In this document: piece after piece, positions 37,501-49,107 of the stretch
Layout of the letters: every line of letters starts with the position of its first letter
Position numbering within the stretch: the stretch's first letter is position 1
NCBI GenBank assembly: GCA_964030475.1
Contig: CAXIPT010000002.1
Coordinates: forward strand, 3,368,998-3,432,997
Direction: 5' to 3'
DNA length: 64,000 nt
DNA from: Tethya wilhelma
Taxonomy: Eukaryota > Porifera > Demospongiae > Tethyida > Tethyidae
The notes under the pieces: generated by a model
What the model was told of the DNA's origin: nothing
Database searches by the model: none
The model's input: the letters and a program-made list of their open reading frames with translations, nothing else
Program-made: the position numbers and the translations under genes

Positions 37501-37920
37501 GATCTTTCAAATTCTATACAGTTGAATGCTCTGACCACTGAGCTACTAGAGCTCACTGACATTGTAGTAAAGAATGCAATAACTACTATTCATAGACACA
37601 CTAGTTGACTTCCAAACTAGATCTCAAGGCCTACATGTAATGGCATGACCCACATGATGTAAATACATGACCAGCATATTCCTTCTGACACAGAAAAGCG
37701 TACCGTGCATAATATCAAGACTAGTTTCGTAGGTAGGAGTAGCATAAAATAATTTTTGATATGGGTGGTGCGATTGTTGTACTCACACAAAAAAGCCATG
37801 AGGTCCTTTGTTTCTCTTTATCTACATACCTCAGCTCACACCCATTGCAGCTGGGAGTATAGCAGTACTGTCTGAGGTCAAACACACATCAAACAGGCTA
37901 TCTGAGCTACTGAGGGTTTA
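31585..37920 (+). CDS. Diaphanous-related-formin-like gene, 5' half (GBD/FH3 and coiled coil)
   Basis: Twenty exons: 31585-31718, 31809-31879, 31977-32062, 32156-32254, 32913-32987, 33114-33194, 33282-33352, 33502-33622, 33692-33819, 33980-34106, 34209-34499, 34606-34656, 34731-34835, 34962-35120, 35414-35530, 35605-35721, 35851-35922, 36001-36054, 36130-36183 and 37835-37920, about 699 codons. Exon sizes 81, 51, 105 and 117 repeat those of the upstream paralogue. The N-terminal module (VCFGDKVKLLV) resembles that paralogue's. The FH3 region shows KQPKKKHLKHLQPI, WLMDFV, CMKALMSNK, VIKLLDHFKV, VAALHFLNGVV. A long coiled coil follows (IEKLNDKLKESGEQQ). The last exon ends GGGTTTA|GTAAGT, a strong donor, so the gene goes on. 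The FH1 and FH2 exons should follow, and the FH2 exons at 39516-41333 are the likely continuation. This would be an actin-nucleating, Rho-controlled formin of FMNL/DAAM-like type. Confidence 0.75.
34836..34863. repeat. Short (CA)n after a formin exon
   Basis: CA run directly following the CTTCAG|GTACAC donor, so the donor itself merges into the microsatellite. Confidence 0.8.
35169..35378. mobile_element. Foldback element, GCGGGAAATTTTCG family, well preserved
   Basis: Ends taccgtatagcgggaaat and atttcccgctatacggta are perfect inverted repeats. Inner words (gtgggggaaaatttttgcg, cgcaaaaatttttccccac) are also inverted. 210 bases, intronic, non-coding; the other copy is at 15031-15230. Confidence 0.9.
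36235..36414. mobile_element. Foldback element with TTCTCAATAAGATCC ends
   Basis: Arms of about 45 bases: ttctcaataagatccagaa and gtttccggatcttattgagaa, with attctcagtccggtttagaa mirrored by attctaagcatttagaatcc. Intronic, non-coding. Confidence 0.8.
36605..36895 (+). repeat. ~93-base minisatellite, three units
   Basis: Units start with atggtctcctaccaccctct at 36611, 36703 and 36797 (spacing 92 and 94). An N at 36604 precedes the array. The same unit occurs at 47284-47510 and, reversed, at 15955-16042. Confidence 0.9.
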
Positions 37921-38494
37921 GTAAGTGTCTGTACTTTATTTACAAGAGTATAATAGTTTTGGAAAACTGAACTCTTAGTAAAGTAGCTTAGTTCACTTAC
38001 TGGAAAATGTTAATAAGAAAAGCTTATAGTCAGTGTCACCAGTCATTAAATAACCGAATAAGAATATGACTACTACAAGGGAATTATTTACTGAGTACTA
38101 AGCTATTGAAGAATTTGGTACGTTTCTGAAATTCTTACGTAGGAACATACACTATACTAATGACCAATGTTAGTCTGTGAACGTCACTGAGCACTTAATA
38201 ACTGAAGTAGAATGTGATTGCTATTAGGCTCTTATTACTGAGGTCAAAGTTTAAACACAAAATATGATAACCGAAATCTCAAGCAATATAATTGCCAAGT
38301 GCATTAGGGAGGCAACTTCCTGCACTCAGTGTACCACTAGTTAGATATAGGAACATACAAACACTGAGAAATGAAAGAGTGATCCATGCTTGATTGATAC
38401 AAATATAAATTGGCTACAGTCTACAGATTGGTACAATAGCTAATTATTATAATCATTAGAATACATTGATAGCTACTAAGCTATTTTTAGAAGT
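37921..38494. other. Intron or intergenic sequence after the last placed formin exon
   Basis: A+T-rich. I could not find the next formin exon (phase 2) here. Confidence 0.4.
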
Positions 38495-38785
38495 TTTGGT
38501 ATGCGTTTAGCATTCACGAACAAGGATCGTGTGTTTGACCTGCGTGAAAGTCAAGCCCTATCTATCGTAACGTCAGCTGGGTGTTGTTTACATCTCAGGT
38601 GAAGCTAAGAAGCCTTGAAACAATCTCAGTCTTCGTCAGTTTTGCCAACAGAGAAACCCTTCGTCAAAACGTTAACAATTCCTTCAATTACAACTAAAAA
38701 TAAATATATGCATACCAGTAATTATTTTCGTTACTTAATCTCTTTTTTGTTAAGTAAGTAGACTAGAGAAGCTTTTAGGGAACAG

Positions 38786-38831
<46 letters not shown>

Positions 38832-39118
38832 GTGTGTGTGTGTGGATGTCTTCGTGCAAACGTACAGCACCAAATCAGAACTAAAATGTGTGTGTATTAC
38901 AACTGTCCGCTGGCCGAGATATCCCCCAGGGAGTCGAAGCTTACTTTAGACGCTCACACAAGCATGCAGAGATGCTAGCTAGCACAAACAACTAAGTGCT
39001 GATCTGTGACAACAATGAAAATAGTTTTAATAGCATGAAAACTTCAGAACTTTCCAACTAAATGACTACAAACTCTGAAATTATTCGATAGATATCGGAT
39101 GCACTGCTTGCACAGTCG
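38495..39118. repeat. Inverted copy of 44845-45448, ending at an N
   Basis: About 0.6 kb reverse-complementary to 44845-45448, including a (GT)n run at 38789-38843 corresponding to the (CA)n at 45116-45157. Copy 1 ends at the N at 39119 and copy 2 ends at the N at 45449. Confidence 0.9.
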
Positions 39119-39119
39119 N

Positions 39120-39222
39120 TGCTCGCAGAAGCTGTAAGAACTGAGTTAAGGATGTTGTACAAACCAAACCCTCTTGATTAATTAACCATCTATAGGCTAT
39201 AGCCTCCCATGCCAAGCAAAAG
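39120..39222. repeat. Inverted copy of 40552-40654 at a contig end
   Basis: Begins tgctcgcagaagctgtaag and ends atgccaagcaaa, reverse-complementary to the other copy. In both, the same 13 exon bases (cttctgcgagca) follow a CAG acceptor. Only the right copy carries the full FH2 exon. Confidence 0.9.
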
Positions 39223-39224
39223 TT

Positions 39225-39430
39225 CATCTGGTGTGAGAATGCCACCGGAAGTGAAATAATGAGATTCATGTAATACTCTCTTATGGGACAAAATTAGCTA
39301 TAGCTTTTGATTCATAAAGCATATAAGAAGCTAGAAAAGCAACCAAATGAACTGGGAGAACGAGCGCTTTCCAATGGTAACTGAAATTTCGAAATCAGTT
39401 TTTTTCTAGAAGCATTCTCAAACCAGATGG
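39225..39430. mobile_element. Foldback element, CATCTGGTTTGAGAATGC family, copy 2
   Basis: Left end catctggtgtgagaatgcc, right end gcattctcaaaccagatgg, as at 17265-17471. It lies in an FH2 intron. Confidence 0.8.
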
Positions 39431-39515
39431 ACATTAGTGCCACCCCATACATAACATTAGTCTCTACAGGTTTTGAATTGGTTGTAGTTGTGTTGATAGT
39501 AACTAATCATGTCTA

Positions 39516-40560
39516 CAAAGGATATCATTATGGTTTCATTTTCATCTTCCTGTTTACATTTTTCCAGCCCATCTCTCAGTGTACTCATGTCCTCTTGGAT
39601 AAATGTAGCTGAAACTACAAAATTATTATTGGATAAGAATTCATCACAATATGTGCACCCACTGTTCATTTAACTGTGGCTTATGGTGTAAAACTAGGTA
39701 AGATGTACCTTTGCAAGCGTCGTCCACTTTCAGCTCATCGTGGAACGATAGTACCTCTGGGTAAAAGAGGCTCACTGTGTGTGCAATATACTGTAGCAAG
39801 GTCTGTTTGCGGTCTAAAGATTTGGTGTCCTTCATCTATAGAGGCAAAAAAATTAACCACAGTTTTGATCATTGCCCAAAAAATTTTTTAAGTCAACCTT
39901 CTTTTTTTTTTCTTTTTTTTTACTATAATATATGGAATATCATACCCTTACTAACTATATAGTGAATGTACCTTTGGTAGCGACTTGAGCTTAAATCCAA
40001 GAACAATGCCTCTCTTACTGCTGTTCATGTAGTTTCCAAAAGCAAGGATAATCTGTGTACACAAGAATAATGCACATTAGACTTAATTGACATTATATAA
40101 ATCTTGGTCAATCAAATTTCCTTTTACCTCAAAGAGTTGATGTAACTTTTTGCTGTTGAGGACTGATTCAGCTGCAGTCTGTACTGCTGTAATATGCTGC
40201 AGATGTGAACAATTTCTTCAATCTACTTGTATGTAAATTACAAACATTGCATAGTAATATATAGCTTACTGGTTGTGTGGATTTAACCAATTCATCAAAA
40301 TTCCCAATATAAGCCATGCATCTTAGTTTGGATTCGTAGCTATCAATCTTGGCGAGTTGGAAAATAAACTCTTCAGCCTCTGGAAACTCATTGGCCTGGT
40401 CCGCATGTCTGTCTAAATCTGTGAGCTATAGACAAAGTGCGATGAATTTTTGTGCAAAAGAGTTAATGGCATACATTAGAATTCTTTTGAAATGCTTAAC
40501 CTCTGACCTCTTGTGCTGATGGAACACACTTGAGTAAAAGCTCACAGTGTTCTTTGCTTG
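39516..40560 (-). CDS. Formin FH2 domain, middle exons (opposite strand to the rest)
   Basis: Minus-strand exons are 40560-40508, 40425-40270, 40196-40128, 40052-39972, 39835-39709 and 39608 to about 39516. In order they give [52 protein letters not shown], the FH2 core [15 protein letters not shown] with [11 protein letters not shown], and [20 protein letters not shown]2 domains nucleate and elongate actin filaments. GNYMN and GxxxGFxLxxL-type spacing are classic FH2 signatures. The first part of FH2 (lasso and linker) is missing at the 40560 joint. The last exon's donor is unclear. The continuation of FH2 lies on the plus strand at 40642, so this block is inverted with respect to it. Confidence 0.75.
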
Positions 40561-40654
40561 GCATGGGAGGCTATAGCCTATAGATGGTTAATTAATCAAG
40601 AGGGTTTGGTTTGTACAACATCCTTAACTCAGTTCTTACAGCTTCTGCGAGCAA
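40552..40654. repeat. Inverted copy of 39120-39222
   Basis: The left limit falls inside the first bases of the minus-strand FH2 exon (shared atgccaagcaaa), which marks the inversion breakpoint. Confidence 0.85.
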
Positions 40655-40990
40655 GCCACAGAAAAGGTGGAGAGTCTGTGTAGCAAATACAACGAGATGG
40701 CAGAGACATTTGAAAAGGCATGCATCATGTTTGGTGAAAGCCCACGCACATCAATGAACACCAAAGGGATGGATTATTCTGAATTCTTTGGAATGTTTAC
40801 AAATTTCATCACATCTTGGAAGGTTAGTGGAGAAAAAAAATCACTAGTAACTGTTGCACACTAAATAGTTAGCCTCATAAACCAGTCCCTCCTTGCTATG
40901 CTTATTGCTAAGCGCGAGGAGGGAGGGACTGGCTACTAAATAGTGATAACTCTTAAATCATTGAGCAAGCAATAGTTTTACACACATGCA

Positions 40991-41027
<37 letters not shown>

Positions 41028-41333
41028 CAGGGAGCTGTTCAAGCCAATCGTAAAGCAGCAATGCAAGGGAAAGCGAGAGATTCATCAAGAAGAATGGGCC
41101 AAAAGAGATCAGCATCCATGGCTTGCGTTGCTAGCGAAGTAGCCAGTCTAGCTTCATCACGGGCTAACAGTTTTGCTCACCAGACGAGAGAACTTGAAGA
41201 GTTTCAAAACTTACTGCAAGTGAAGAATACCAAGAGAGGGTCTGGAGTGGTGACAGACAGACAGAGCAACATCAGCAAGCATGTTCAAAAGTTCAACAAG
41301 CCAAGGTCGCCATTTCGAAAGCGTAAATTATAG
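40642..41333 (+). CDS. Formin FH2 C-terminal end and tail
   Basis: Exon 40642-40822 gives EQATEKVESLCSKYNEMAE, then MFGESPR and YSEFFGMFTNFITSWK, the conserved end of FH2 (cf. the F(F)GxFxxF motif). Exon 41031-41333 gives a Lys/Arg/Ser-rich tail with RELEEFQNLLQ, reminiscent of an autoregulatory tail helix, and ends ...PFRKRKL with TAG. The first exon starts in a phase that needs two bases from the preceding FH2 exon. It belongs with the minus-strand exons at 39516-40560 after undoing an inversion. Confidence 0.75.
40884..40931. repeat. Hairpin repeat
   Basis: ccagtccctcctt is paired with gagggagggactgg across about 20 bases. Intronic. Confidence 0.6.
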
Positions 41334-42288
41334 ATTACAATTAGCTAATGCACCAAGACTGAAATACACACAAATTTGAACTATAAAATTTATTGCAATA
41401 CCTTCAGTTTCAGTACATGTACAATTTATTTATCCCTGTTATATATAAACATGAAGGCTTACCAATTTATTTACTATTTATCATGTTGTCCACTCATTTG
41501 TCTGTCACATATGGGTTGACTCAACTTGATGTTCAGTCAGCTGAGCTGCTTCTTTTAAAGTTTCTTTATTCTAAAGTTGCTCTATACCTAAAATGAAAAC
41601 ACAGCCATGCATACATATGAACTTCGCTATAGCAACTGAAGTGAAACGAACTAAGTAACTTACTTGTTTACTTTGAGTTTCTTGTCGTGGATTTCTTGGT
41701 AAAAACCTTGTCCGTGAACTCACTCAAATTTGCGCGCGGACTTGTTCCGTAAATACAGAGAATACGGAAAACCTGCAGCACACGCCCCCTTTATTTCTTT
41801 GTCCCCACCCAATACGGTTCCTCCCACACGCCCCCTGCGAGGTCACTCGACGGTCAAAGAGAGACACACACAGCAGTAGTACACCTTTACAAGCAAGTTC
41901 AAAAGAAGCCCACCAGTTTGTAGACTGCTTTATCGTTTCAGACTTGGCGCACTCTGGCAAGCGAGCAAGGAGTATGAGAGTTGAATAGGTGCTAATTTGT
42001 GTGAATTATCTATTTGTGAACACAAACTCGAAAAGGACTTTTATAAAGTGTACCGCCAATTTTTCAAGAGTCGAAAGCTGAAAATTGTTTGACAACAAAT
42101 GTATCGTGTGTAGTCCTGTGTTTCTATTTCGAGCAGCAAGCGAACGAAGGCTATAAAGATATCAACTTGCTGATCTGTTGGAGGGAAATTCGAAAGATAG
42201 AAGTTTATTGTTTCTCAGTGAAGCCACAAGAACAACAGTGCTAATTCAAAACAGTTGCTCTCAATAAATATTAATCAATTTGCATTAA
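41334..42288. promoter_or_regulatory. Intergenic region upstream of the SCP phosphatase
   Basis: 41334-41600 is a low-complexity 3' flank of the formin. 41730-41960 is unusually G+C-rich for this window (cacgccccctttatttc, ctgcgaggtcactcgacgg) and is a promoter candidate. The remainder to the ATG is likely 5' UTR. Confidence 0.4.
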
Positions 42289-42397
42289 ATGAAGCCATCC
42301 AAGATGGCACAACAGTCAATAATAACGCAAGTATCTAGAGACAGTGATTCTTACCAACCTGCTCCAGCACCTGAAGTTGGTAAGTGACATGAAAAAT

Positions 42398-42458
<61 letters not shown>

Positions 42459-42857
42459 GTAAAGTAGCCATTTGTACTTCATTGTGAGTGGTCAAACCAT
42501 GTGTGGACCCAAATAAAACTGTGGTAGACCCACTTGAACTTTAGATAAAAACTTGTGACCTTTTCCCTAAGTTCATGCATTATAGTCCTTTGTTTGTGTA
42601 TTTGTGTGTTTGTTTGTTTGTTTGTGCTGTGCGTCCTTTCCTTAATGTGTACTCTTCCCCAAAATTAATTCCAACACGGATAGTTTATCATTTTTATCTG
42701 CTTTCCTTCACAAGATGTAGACATTTGTCTCGTATGCTTTACGTATTGATGAATCTTGTATGTGTGAACTTTTGGGTAAACTCTGCCCCTATTTGGCATA
42801 ACAAAAATGTCCATTTCTCATAACCTACAAAAATATCACTCCATTGTGTAAGCTAGA

Positions 42858-42910
<53 letters not shown>

Positions 42911-43190
42911 TACAAGAACAGCAAACTTGTGGCTTATTTTTCCATGTTGGCTCTTGTCAACTGCTTGTTGACTGCATCTTGACTACAATGCCTGTCATAC
43001 CCTGACCAATATAGCATTGACATTGTCCCACTTTATGTGCACTCTGTATGTGAGTAGCTGGTGTGAGTAGAGGCTATTCTTGGTCCATTGTTGCTCGTTT
43101 TGTTTAGCTGGGTCATGTGTTAAGGTTATGAATCTAATTAAAACCCAAAAGGGGAGTGGCATTTGAAGAAGTTTAAAATTATTTTGTGTG

Positions 43191-43237
<47 letters not shown>

Positions 43238-43735
43238 GTGCGTGTGTGTGTGCTTGTTCAGCAAATACCTTGGAAATTATATATTATTTACAACAAGATT
43301 GCTGTGCTAAGCTTAAAGCTGTTACAAAGAGAAATGAGCCAATAGATTTTCTGTTGTCACTCTAACTCTATAGCTGTTAATTACACAACAATGCAATAAG
43401 GCCACTCGGTTTAGTAACCATCTGAAGTCCACTTTTTCTAGTGCTTGAAAATCTTGGCATTTTATAATTCTGACAAAATTGATCTTTGAATGAAGCACTA
43501 TTTCTGGTGTAGACTATGATCTAGCTATGATCTTTCATGATCACAATAACTTTCAGTAGTAAACTTACTATGTCTAGTGTCTATACTATTGACTTGTGAC
43601 CTCACTGTCTGTTTGTCTGTATGTGATGGTAAAATAGTTTATATACTAGCTGTGTTTACTATTCATCGTCTTTTTCATAAGCTTTATGTTGTATTTTTTA
43701 AGCGTTTGTTTGAAATTGGGAGAAGTATAATATGA

Positions 43736-43786
<51 letters not shown>

Positions 43787-44073
43787 TCTCTCTCACACAC
43801 ACACAGTTGTTAGTCTCCTACACCCCAATCATAAAACACACCAGTACTACATTTCCATAGCAACAAAACCTCTAAGACTTCTCATACTAACTCATGGTCT
43901 GTGTTCGGAGACACAAAATGAGTACCATTACTAGCATTATGGCTTCTCAAACAATTAGTGTCAGTGGAACCTAATGGCTGGTCTACAGCTTCACAAGTCT
44001 GTCTGATGTGTGCTCTGTGTAGCCTAGCTGTACTGTGTGTAGTGTGTGTGTATAGTAAGGTCTCTTTGTATCA

Positions 44074-44117
<44 letters not shown>

Positions 44118-44805
44118 CCGAAGAAAATTGAACAATGTATTGTGCATGTCTAGCTGTTATGATCATAAGATGACTCTGTAACTTCAATTGTGTGTGTGTG
44201 TGTGTTTGTTAACTATCTCAGCATTTTTTAGAAACTACTGCTACTGAATATTTCAAGTATTGCCAAAAATTATCATGAAACTTTGTTGAACTTTTCACAA
44301 AATAGCCACCAGGATGGAAGAATCCTAGACAACTTGGTAGCCAAGAATATATTACTAAAATTTTCCCTGAATAAGTTACATCAAGGGTATTCTCAACACT
44401 ATTGATAATTCTGGTGAGGTACAAGATTAACTCAACCCTCAAAGATGTCTAACATGTAGCGTACAAAAGTCTATTTCCCCTCCTTTTGGTTTGTGACTGC
44501 ACCAGCCAGATGGTAGGAAGTAGCAGAACTAGGAACAAAACATTTTGAGCCAGGCAGTCTCTCCAACTGGTAGCTATGAAGGTAGCTGACATGTGGTCTT
44601 TATGGATGTGTTTATGCTGAGTGTGTAAAATTTCAAGCAGGCTTTTATGTGTGGTTTGGTAGGAAGGTCACTGTGTCATACTCACCAAGAGGCATAGCGC
44701 ATGCTGGAAATTCACCACAAGGTGAAACTTTTTTGTGAGGGGGTTGCCCACAAAGCTGACCATAGGAGACCAAGGACTGCTGGTAGCTTTTGCTAGACTA
44801 GCACT

Positions 44806-44845
<40 letters not shown>

Positions 44846-45109
44846 AACTGTGCAAGCAGTGCATCCAATATCTTTCGAATAATTTCAGACTTTGTGGTCA
44901 TTTAGTTGGAAAGCTGGAAAGTTTTCATGCTATTAAAACTATTTTCATTGTTGTCACAGATCAGCACTTAATTGTTTGTGCTAGCTAGCATCTCTGCATG
45001 CTTGTGTGAACGTCTAAAGTAAGCTTCGACTCCCTGGGGGATATAGGCCAGCGGACAGTTGTAATACACACATTTTAGTTCTGGTTTGGTGCTGTGCGTC
45101 TGCACAAAG

Positions 45110-45151
<42 letters not shown>

Positions 45152-45889
45152 ACACACCTGTTCCCTAAAATCTTCTCTAGTTTACTTACTTAACAAAAAA
45201 GAGATTATGTAACGAAAATAATTACTGGTATGTATATATTTATTTTTAGTTGTAATTGAAGGAATCGTTAACGTTTTGACGAAGGGTTTCTCTGTTGGCA
45301 AAACTAACGAAGACTGAGATTGTTTCAAGGCTTCTTAGCTTCATCTGAGATGTAAACAACACCCAGCTGATGTTACGATAGATAAGGCTTGACTTTCACA
45401 TAGGTCAAACACACGATCCTTGTTCCTGAATGCTAAACGCATACCAAANACACACACACACACACACACACTCACACACTCACACACTCACACACACACA
45501 CACACACTCACACACACACACACACACCAGGGAGCATCAACAATGGCTCGGTGGCAAGCAACAGTGGATCTCCTGAAAAAAGAAGAGGGAAAAAGTCCAA
45601 AAAGTTCCAAAACTCATGGTGCTTCTGCAGCTGGTTTCTGTCATGTTTTAGAAAAGAAGACGCACCTGTAGCTTCATCAACGTTTCCAAATGAAGTCCCT
45701 CCAGCACCAGAAGTGAGTTTGTGTATGGCTGTATTGTATTATGTCACAAAAACAGGCTAGTCATGCTATTTTCTTGATTTTTTTGGAGTACCGGAGAATT
45801 AGACTGGATGAGCTAGAGTTTTGGTTTGTTTATTTATTAATACATACGACATTGTACGGAAAGTGCTGATTCTGTACCTTGTAAAGTTG

Positions 45890-45947
<58 letters not shown>

Positions 45948-47756
45948 AGTCCCCTAAACTAGGCAAGAGTTTGTTAAGACCAAGAAGAAAAGGAGAAGAA
46001 CAAAAGAAGTGTGTCATCATAGATCTTGACGAGACATTAGTCCACAGTTCATTTAAAGTAAGTCAAGAATCTTAGCTGGAATATTATTTTGTTACTAGCC
46101 TGCATTGCTGGGTGCTATTTTTGGAATATGATCCATCTGTTAGTAATTACATCGTGGTTAATTGGTGTGCTATATTTAGACTCTATCCTAACCCATCCTG
46201 CATGCAGACCTCCTGTCAAAATTAATAGCTTGAGTGCAGTAAAATTTACTCGACAGAATTTGGAATGCTTAAAATGGATTATTAATCTGAGATATAAGTT
46301 ACGAGTGGTTGCTACTTGAAGTTGGGATATATGCCTATATTCTTATTTGTATCCTTGACGATTTTTAGTCAATTACTAAGCAGGCTTACAGTATTGTTAT
46401 GGTAATGCTATGTCAATAGGTAACTAGCCTAGCTGATAATGATTTAAGACCGCCTTTTATATTAGAGTCAAGGAGTACACAGAGAATATAATATTGAGCA
46501 AGCTAATAATTTTATTGTTGCTGTAATCTTGTGTGAAAGGAGTCCAGCTCATAATGATTTTTAAGACCACTTTAATTGTTGTACATCATAGTCCAGGAGT
46601 ATATACAGATATACTCTCTTGAGAGCATAATATTATATTATAGTCAAAGAGTACACATAGCATAATATTATGTGTGAAAGGGTACCTAGCCTAGCTGATA
46701 ATGATTTTTAAGACCACTTTAATTGTTGTACACTATAGTCAAGGAGTTTACAGATACACTCTTAATAGCATAATATTGAGCTAGCTAATAATAGTACTGT
46801 TACAGTAATCTTGTGTGAAAGGGTACCTAGCCTAGCTGATAATGGTTTTAGACCACTTTAATTGCTGTACATTATATATAGCCAAGGAGTACCTCTACTG
46901 ACTATACAGAGTGTCTGTGAGTCCGTTTGTGTGGGAGTTGTAGGGTCAAAGCAAGAGTTACAAACCGGCTCTAAATTGATATTGCTGAGTATAGCGTGAA
47001 GCCATTTCCTTATGAATAGGGCCAGAGAGTGTGTGAGTTAGACACAAAGCTATTGGCTATAATGGCTTCTTGAGTGGTATATGTCTTGTATACAGTATAT
47101 ATTGTTGTATAGTGGCCCCTTGGATTATATGGCAGACCACTTTAAAGCTGGCTTGAAACTTTAAAACTTGAAACTTTTGAAGCTTTGAATCTTTGAAAGG
47201 ATTCTAGATGATCGCATTATATACATATTGGTAGTACTCTCAAGTAGTACTGAAATACAAACTGGTGGGTTAAAATCCAACTTTCTTAGGCTACCACCCT
47301 CTGGTGGACTAGAATTAAGAGTTGAGTCACAAACTAACTTGTAAGCCATCATGCCTATCTCTGCTGACAACATAATGGTCTCCTACCACCTGCTGGTGGA
47401 CTAGAATTAAGAGTTGAGTTACAAACTAACTTGTAAGCCATCATGTCTATCTCTACTGACAACATAATGGTCTCCTACCACCCTCTGGTGGACTAGAATG
47501 AAGGGTTAAGTGTTCAGCCTCTTTGCAACTATGGTACATTAACCTTTTTCAAAGGAGCTCAACAATTTTGTAACATTATCCTCCAGTTTTCTTTCCCTGT
47601 GACCCTCTCTAATGGATGGGCAAGGATTTTTGGTAATGGGCACTTAATGAGTCACTTAGACCAAGTGTGTTGCATTCCAGGTTGATGCATTGTGGAGTTT
47701 AATTGGATTTGACAGTACTTAGGTAGCTATTGATGGTGTTTGGTGTGTGAGTTTGN

Positions 47757-47807
<51 letters not shown>

Positions 47808-48732
47808 CCTGTCAGTAACGCAGACTTCATAGTACCGGTTGAAATAGACGGTGTAGTACATCAGGTCTACGTCCTCAAGAGACCTTACTGCGACGAGTTC
47901 CTCAAGAGAATGGGAGAACTCTTTGAGTGTGTACTGTTCACAGCAAGCTTAGCCAAGGTAGGGGTAGGTGGGGGTGTGGAGAAATGTATGGTGACCAAAA
48001 AAAAAGGCAAATAAGTGATTTGAATTTGTTTCCAGTATAATTCTTGTGTAGTAAGATACCGAGATTCTTTAAGAAAGGTCTTCATTTTTGAATCAAGAAT
48101 AAGAGTCTTAAAGATTACTTTTGAGTGTTCTGCCTTTACCTACATGTATTCTGGTTCAATTGGTCTCATTTCTGCATTCGTTCCCCTAAACTAGTATTCT
48201 TCTAGTGCCCTAATGTATACAGGCCTCATAAACAGCTCTACAATGAAATGCACTATTGTTGTACTGACCATTGTGTACAAACAGTATGATGTGCATTATA
48301 AGCAAATCATGAAATGATGTTGTTTTTGTATTGTTTGCCATGTTACAGTATGCTGACCCAGTCACTGATCTATTAGACAAGTATGGCACATTTGATGCCA
48401 GGCTGTTTAGGGAGTCTTGTGTCTTTCACAAAGGAAGTTATGTTAAGGTAAAAATGGAGAGGTTTATTTTCACAAATTTATTGTTGCTTTTGTTTATGTT
48501 TATTTGTTCTTGTTTATGTTTACTTGTTTTTGTTTACTGTTTACAGCTGTTTTATTTAACCATAGTAATGTATTAATTTTGTATAATATTGATTACTTAC
48601 TATGCATCCATACACACACACGTTGTCTGGTTGGTGTAGGATCTTAGTAAGCTCGGTCGTGACTTGAGACAAGTAGTGATCATCGATAACTCTCCACAGT
48701 CCTACATCTTTCATCCCGATAATGCTGTAAGG

Positions 48733-48775
<43 letters not shown>

Positions 48776-48972
48776 CACACACAACACACACACTTCACCA
48801 GGTACCCGTAACATCATGGTTCGATGACCCAAACGACACTGAACTCCTTGATCTTATCCCTTTCTTTGAAGCTCTTGACAAAGTGGATAACGTTCTCACA
48901 GTTTTAGGGCAGAATCAGCACTTTCAGACACCAGAGACTACCTCGCAGGAGAGGCTTACACAACAACCTTAG
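42289..48972 (+). CDS. CTD small phosphatase (SCP/CTDSP family)
   Basis: Exons are 42289-42379, 45531-45712, 45950-46057, 47808-47957, 48349-48447, 48640-48726 and 48802-48972. All phases fit and give 295 residues, close to vertebrate CTDSP1/2/L (about 260-280). The N-terminus has the family's IITQV. A Cys-rich patch ([11 protein letters not shown]) corresponds to the palmitoylated segment that localises SCPs. The catalytic HAD signature [14 protein letters not shown] (DxDxT/V with both Asp) is intact, followed by [60 protein letters not shown] and [18 protein letters not shown]. It dephosphorylates Ser-phosphates of RNA polymerase II CTD and other targets. An N lies in the first and third introns. 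The first exon and the rest agree in orientation across the N at 45449. Confidence 0.95.
42395..43804. repeat. Cluster of (TC)n and (GT)n microsatellites in SCP intron 1
   Basis: (TC)n at 42403-42454, 42860-42911 and 43741-43792; (GT)n at 43185-43252. The intron (42380-45530) also has (GT)n at 44079-44116 and 44812-44844. I see no other gene in it. Confidence 0.85.
44845..45448. repeat. Inverted copy of 38495-39118, ending at an N
   Basis: See partner entry at 38495. It lies in SCP intron 1, right up to the N at 45449. Confidence 0.9.
45450..45530. repeat. (CA)n ending in the acceptor of SCP exon 2
   Basis: CA/CTCA run whose last bases, caccag, are the 3' splice site. Confidence 0.85.
45897..45949. 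repeat. (TC)n serving as polypyrimidine tract of SCP exon 3
   Basis: A pure TC run leads directly into cccag|TCCCC. Confidence 0.85.
46420..46890. repeat. Degenerate ~120-145-base tandem repeat in SCP intron 3
   Basis: Four copies of cctagctgataatgattt ... gaccactttaattgttgtac ... ggagt ... gcataatatt, starting near 46427, 46547, 46683 and 46826. Confidence 0.75.
47284..47510 (+). repeat. ~93-base minisatellite, about 2.4 units
   Basis: Same unit and orientation as 36605-36895. It lies in intron 3 of the SCP gene. Confidence 0.9.
47757..47807. repeat. (CA)n ending in the acceptor of SCP exon 4
   Basis: An N at 47756 is followed by pure CA that ends in cacag|CCTGTC. The acceptor AG is the end of the repeat. 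Confidence 0.85.
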
Positions 48973-49009
48973 CTTGTGGTTAGCTGAGGTTTAACTGTGC
49001 ACTTATCTA

Positions 49010-49107
<98 letters not shown>

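Noticed and set aside
37835..37920. End of the second formin-like gene at a TAG overlapping 37918-37923
   Set aside because: A strong GTAAGT donor starts right after GGGTTTA, so splicing onward is more likely than termination.
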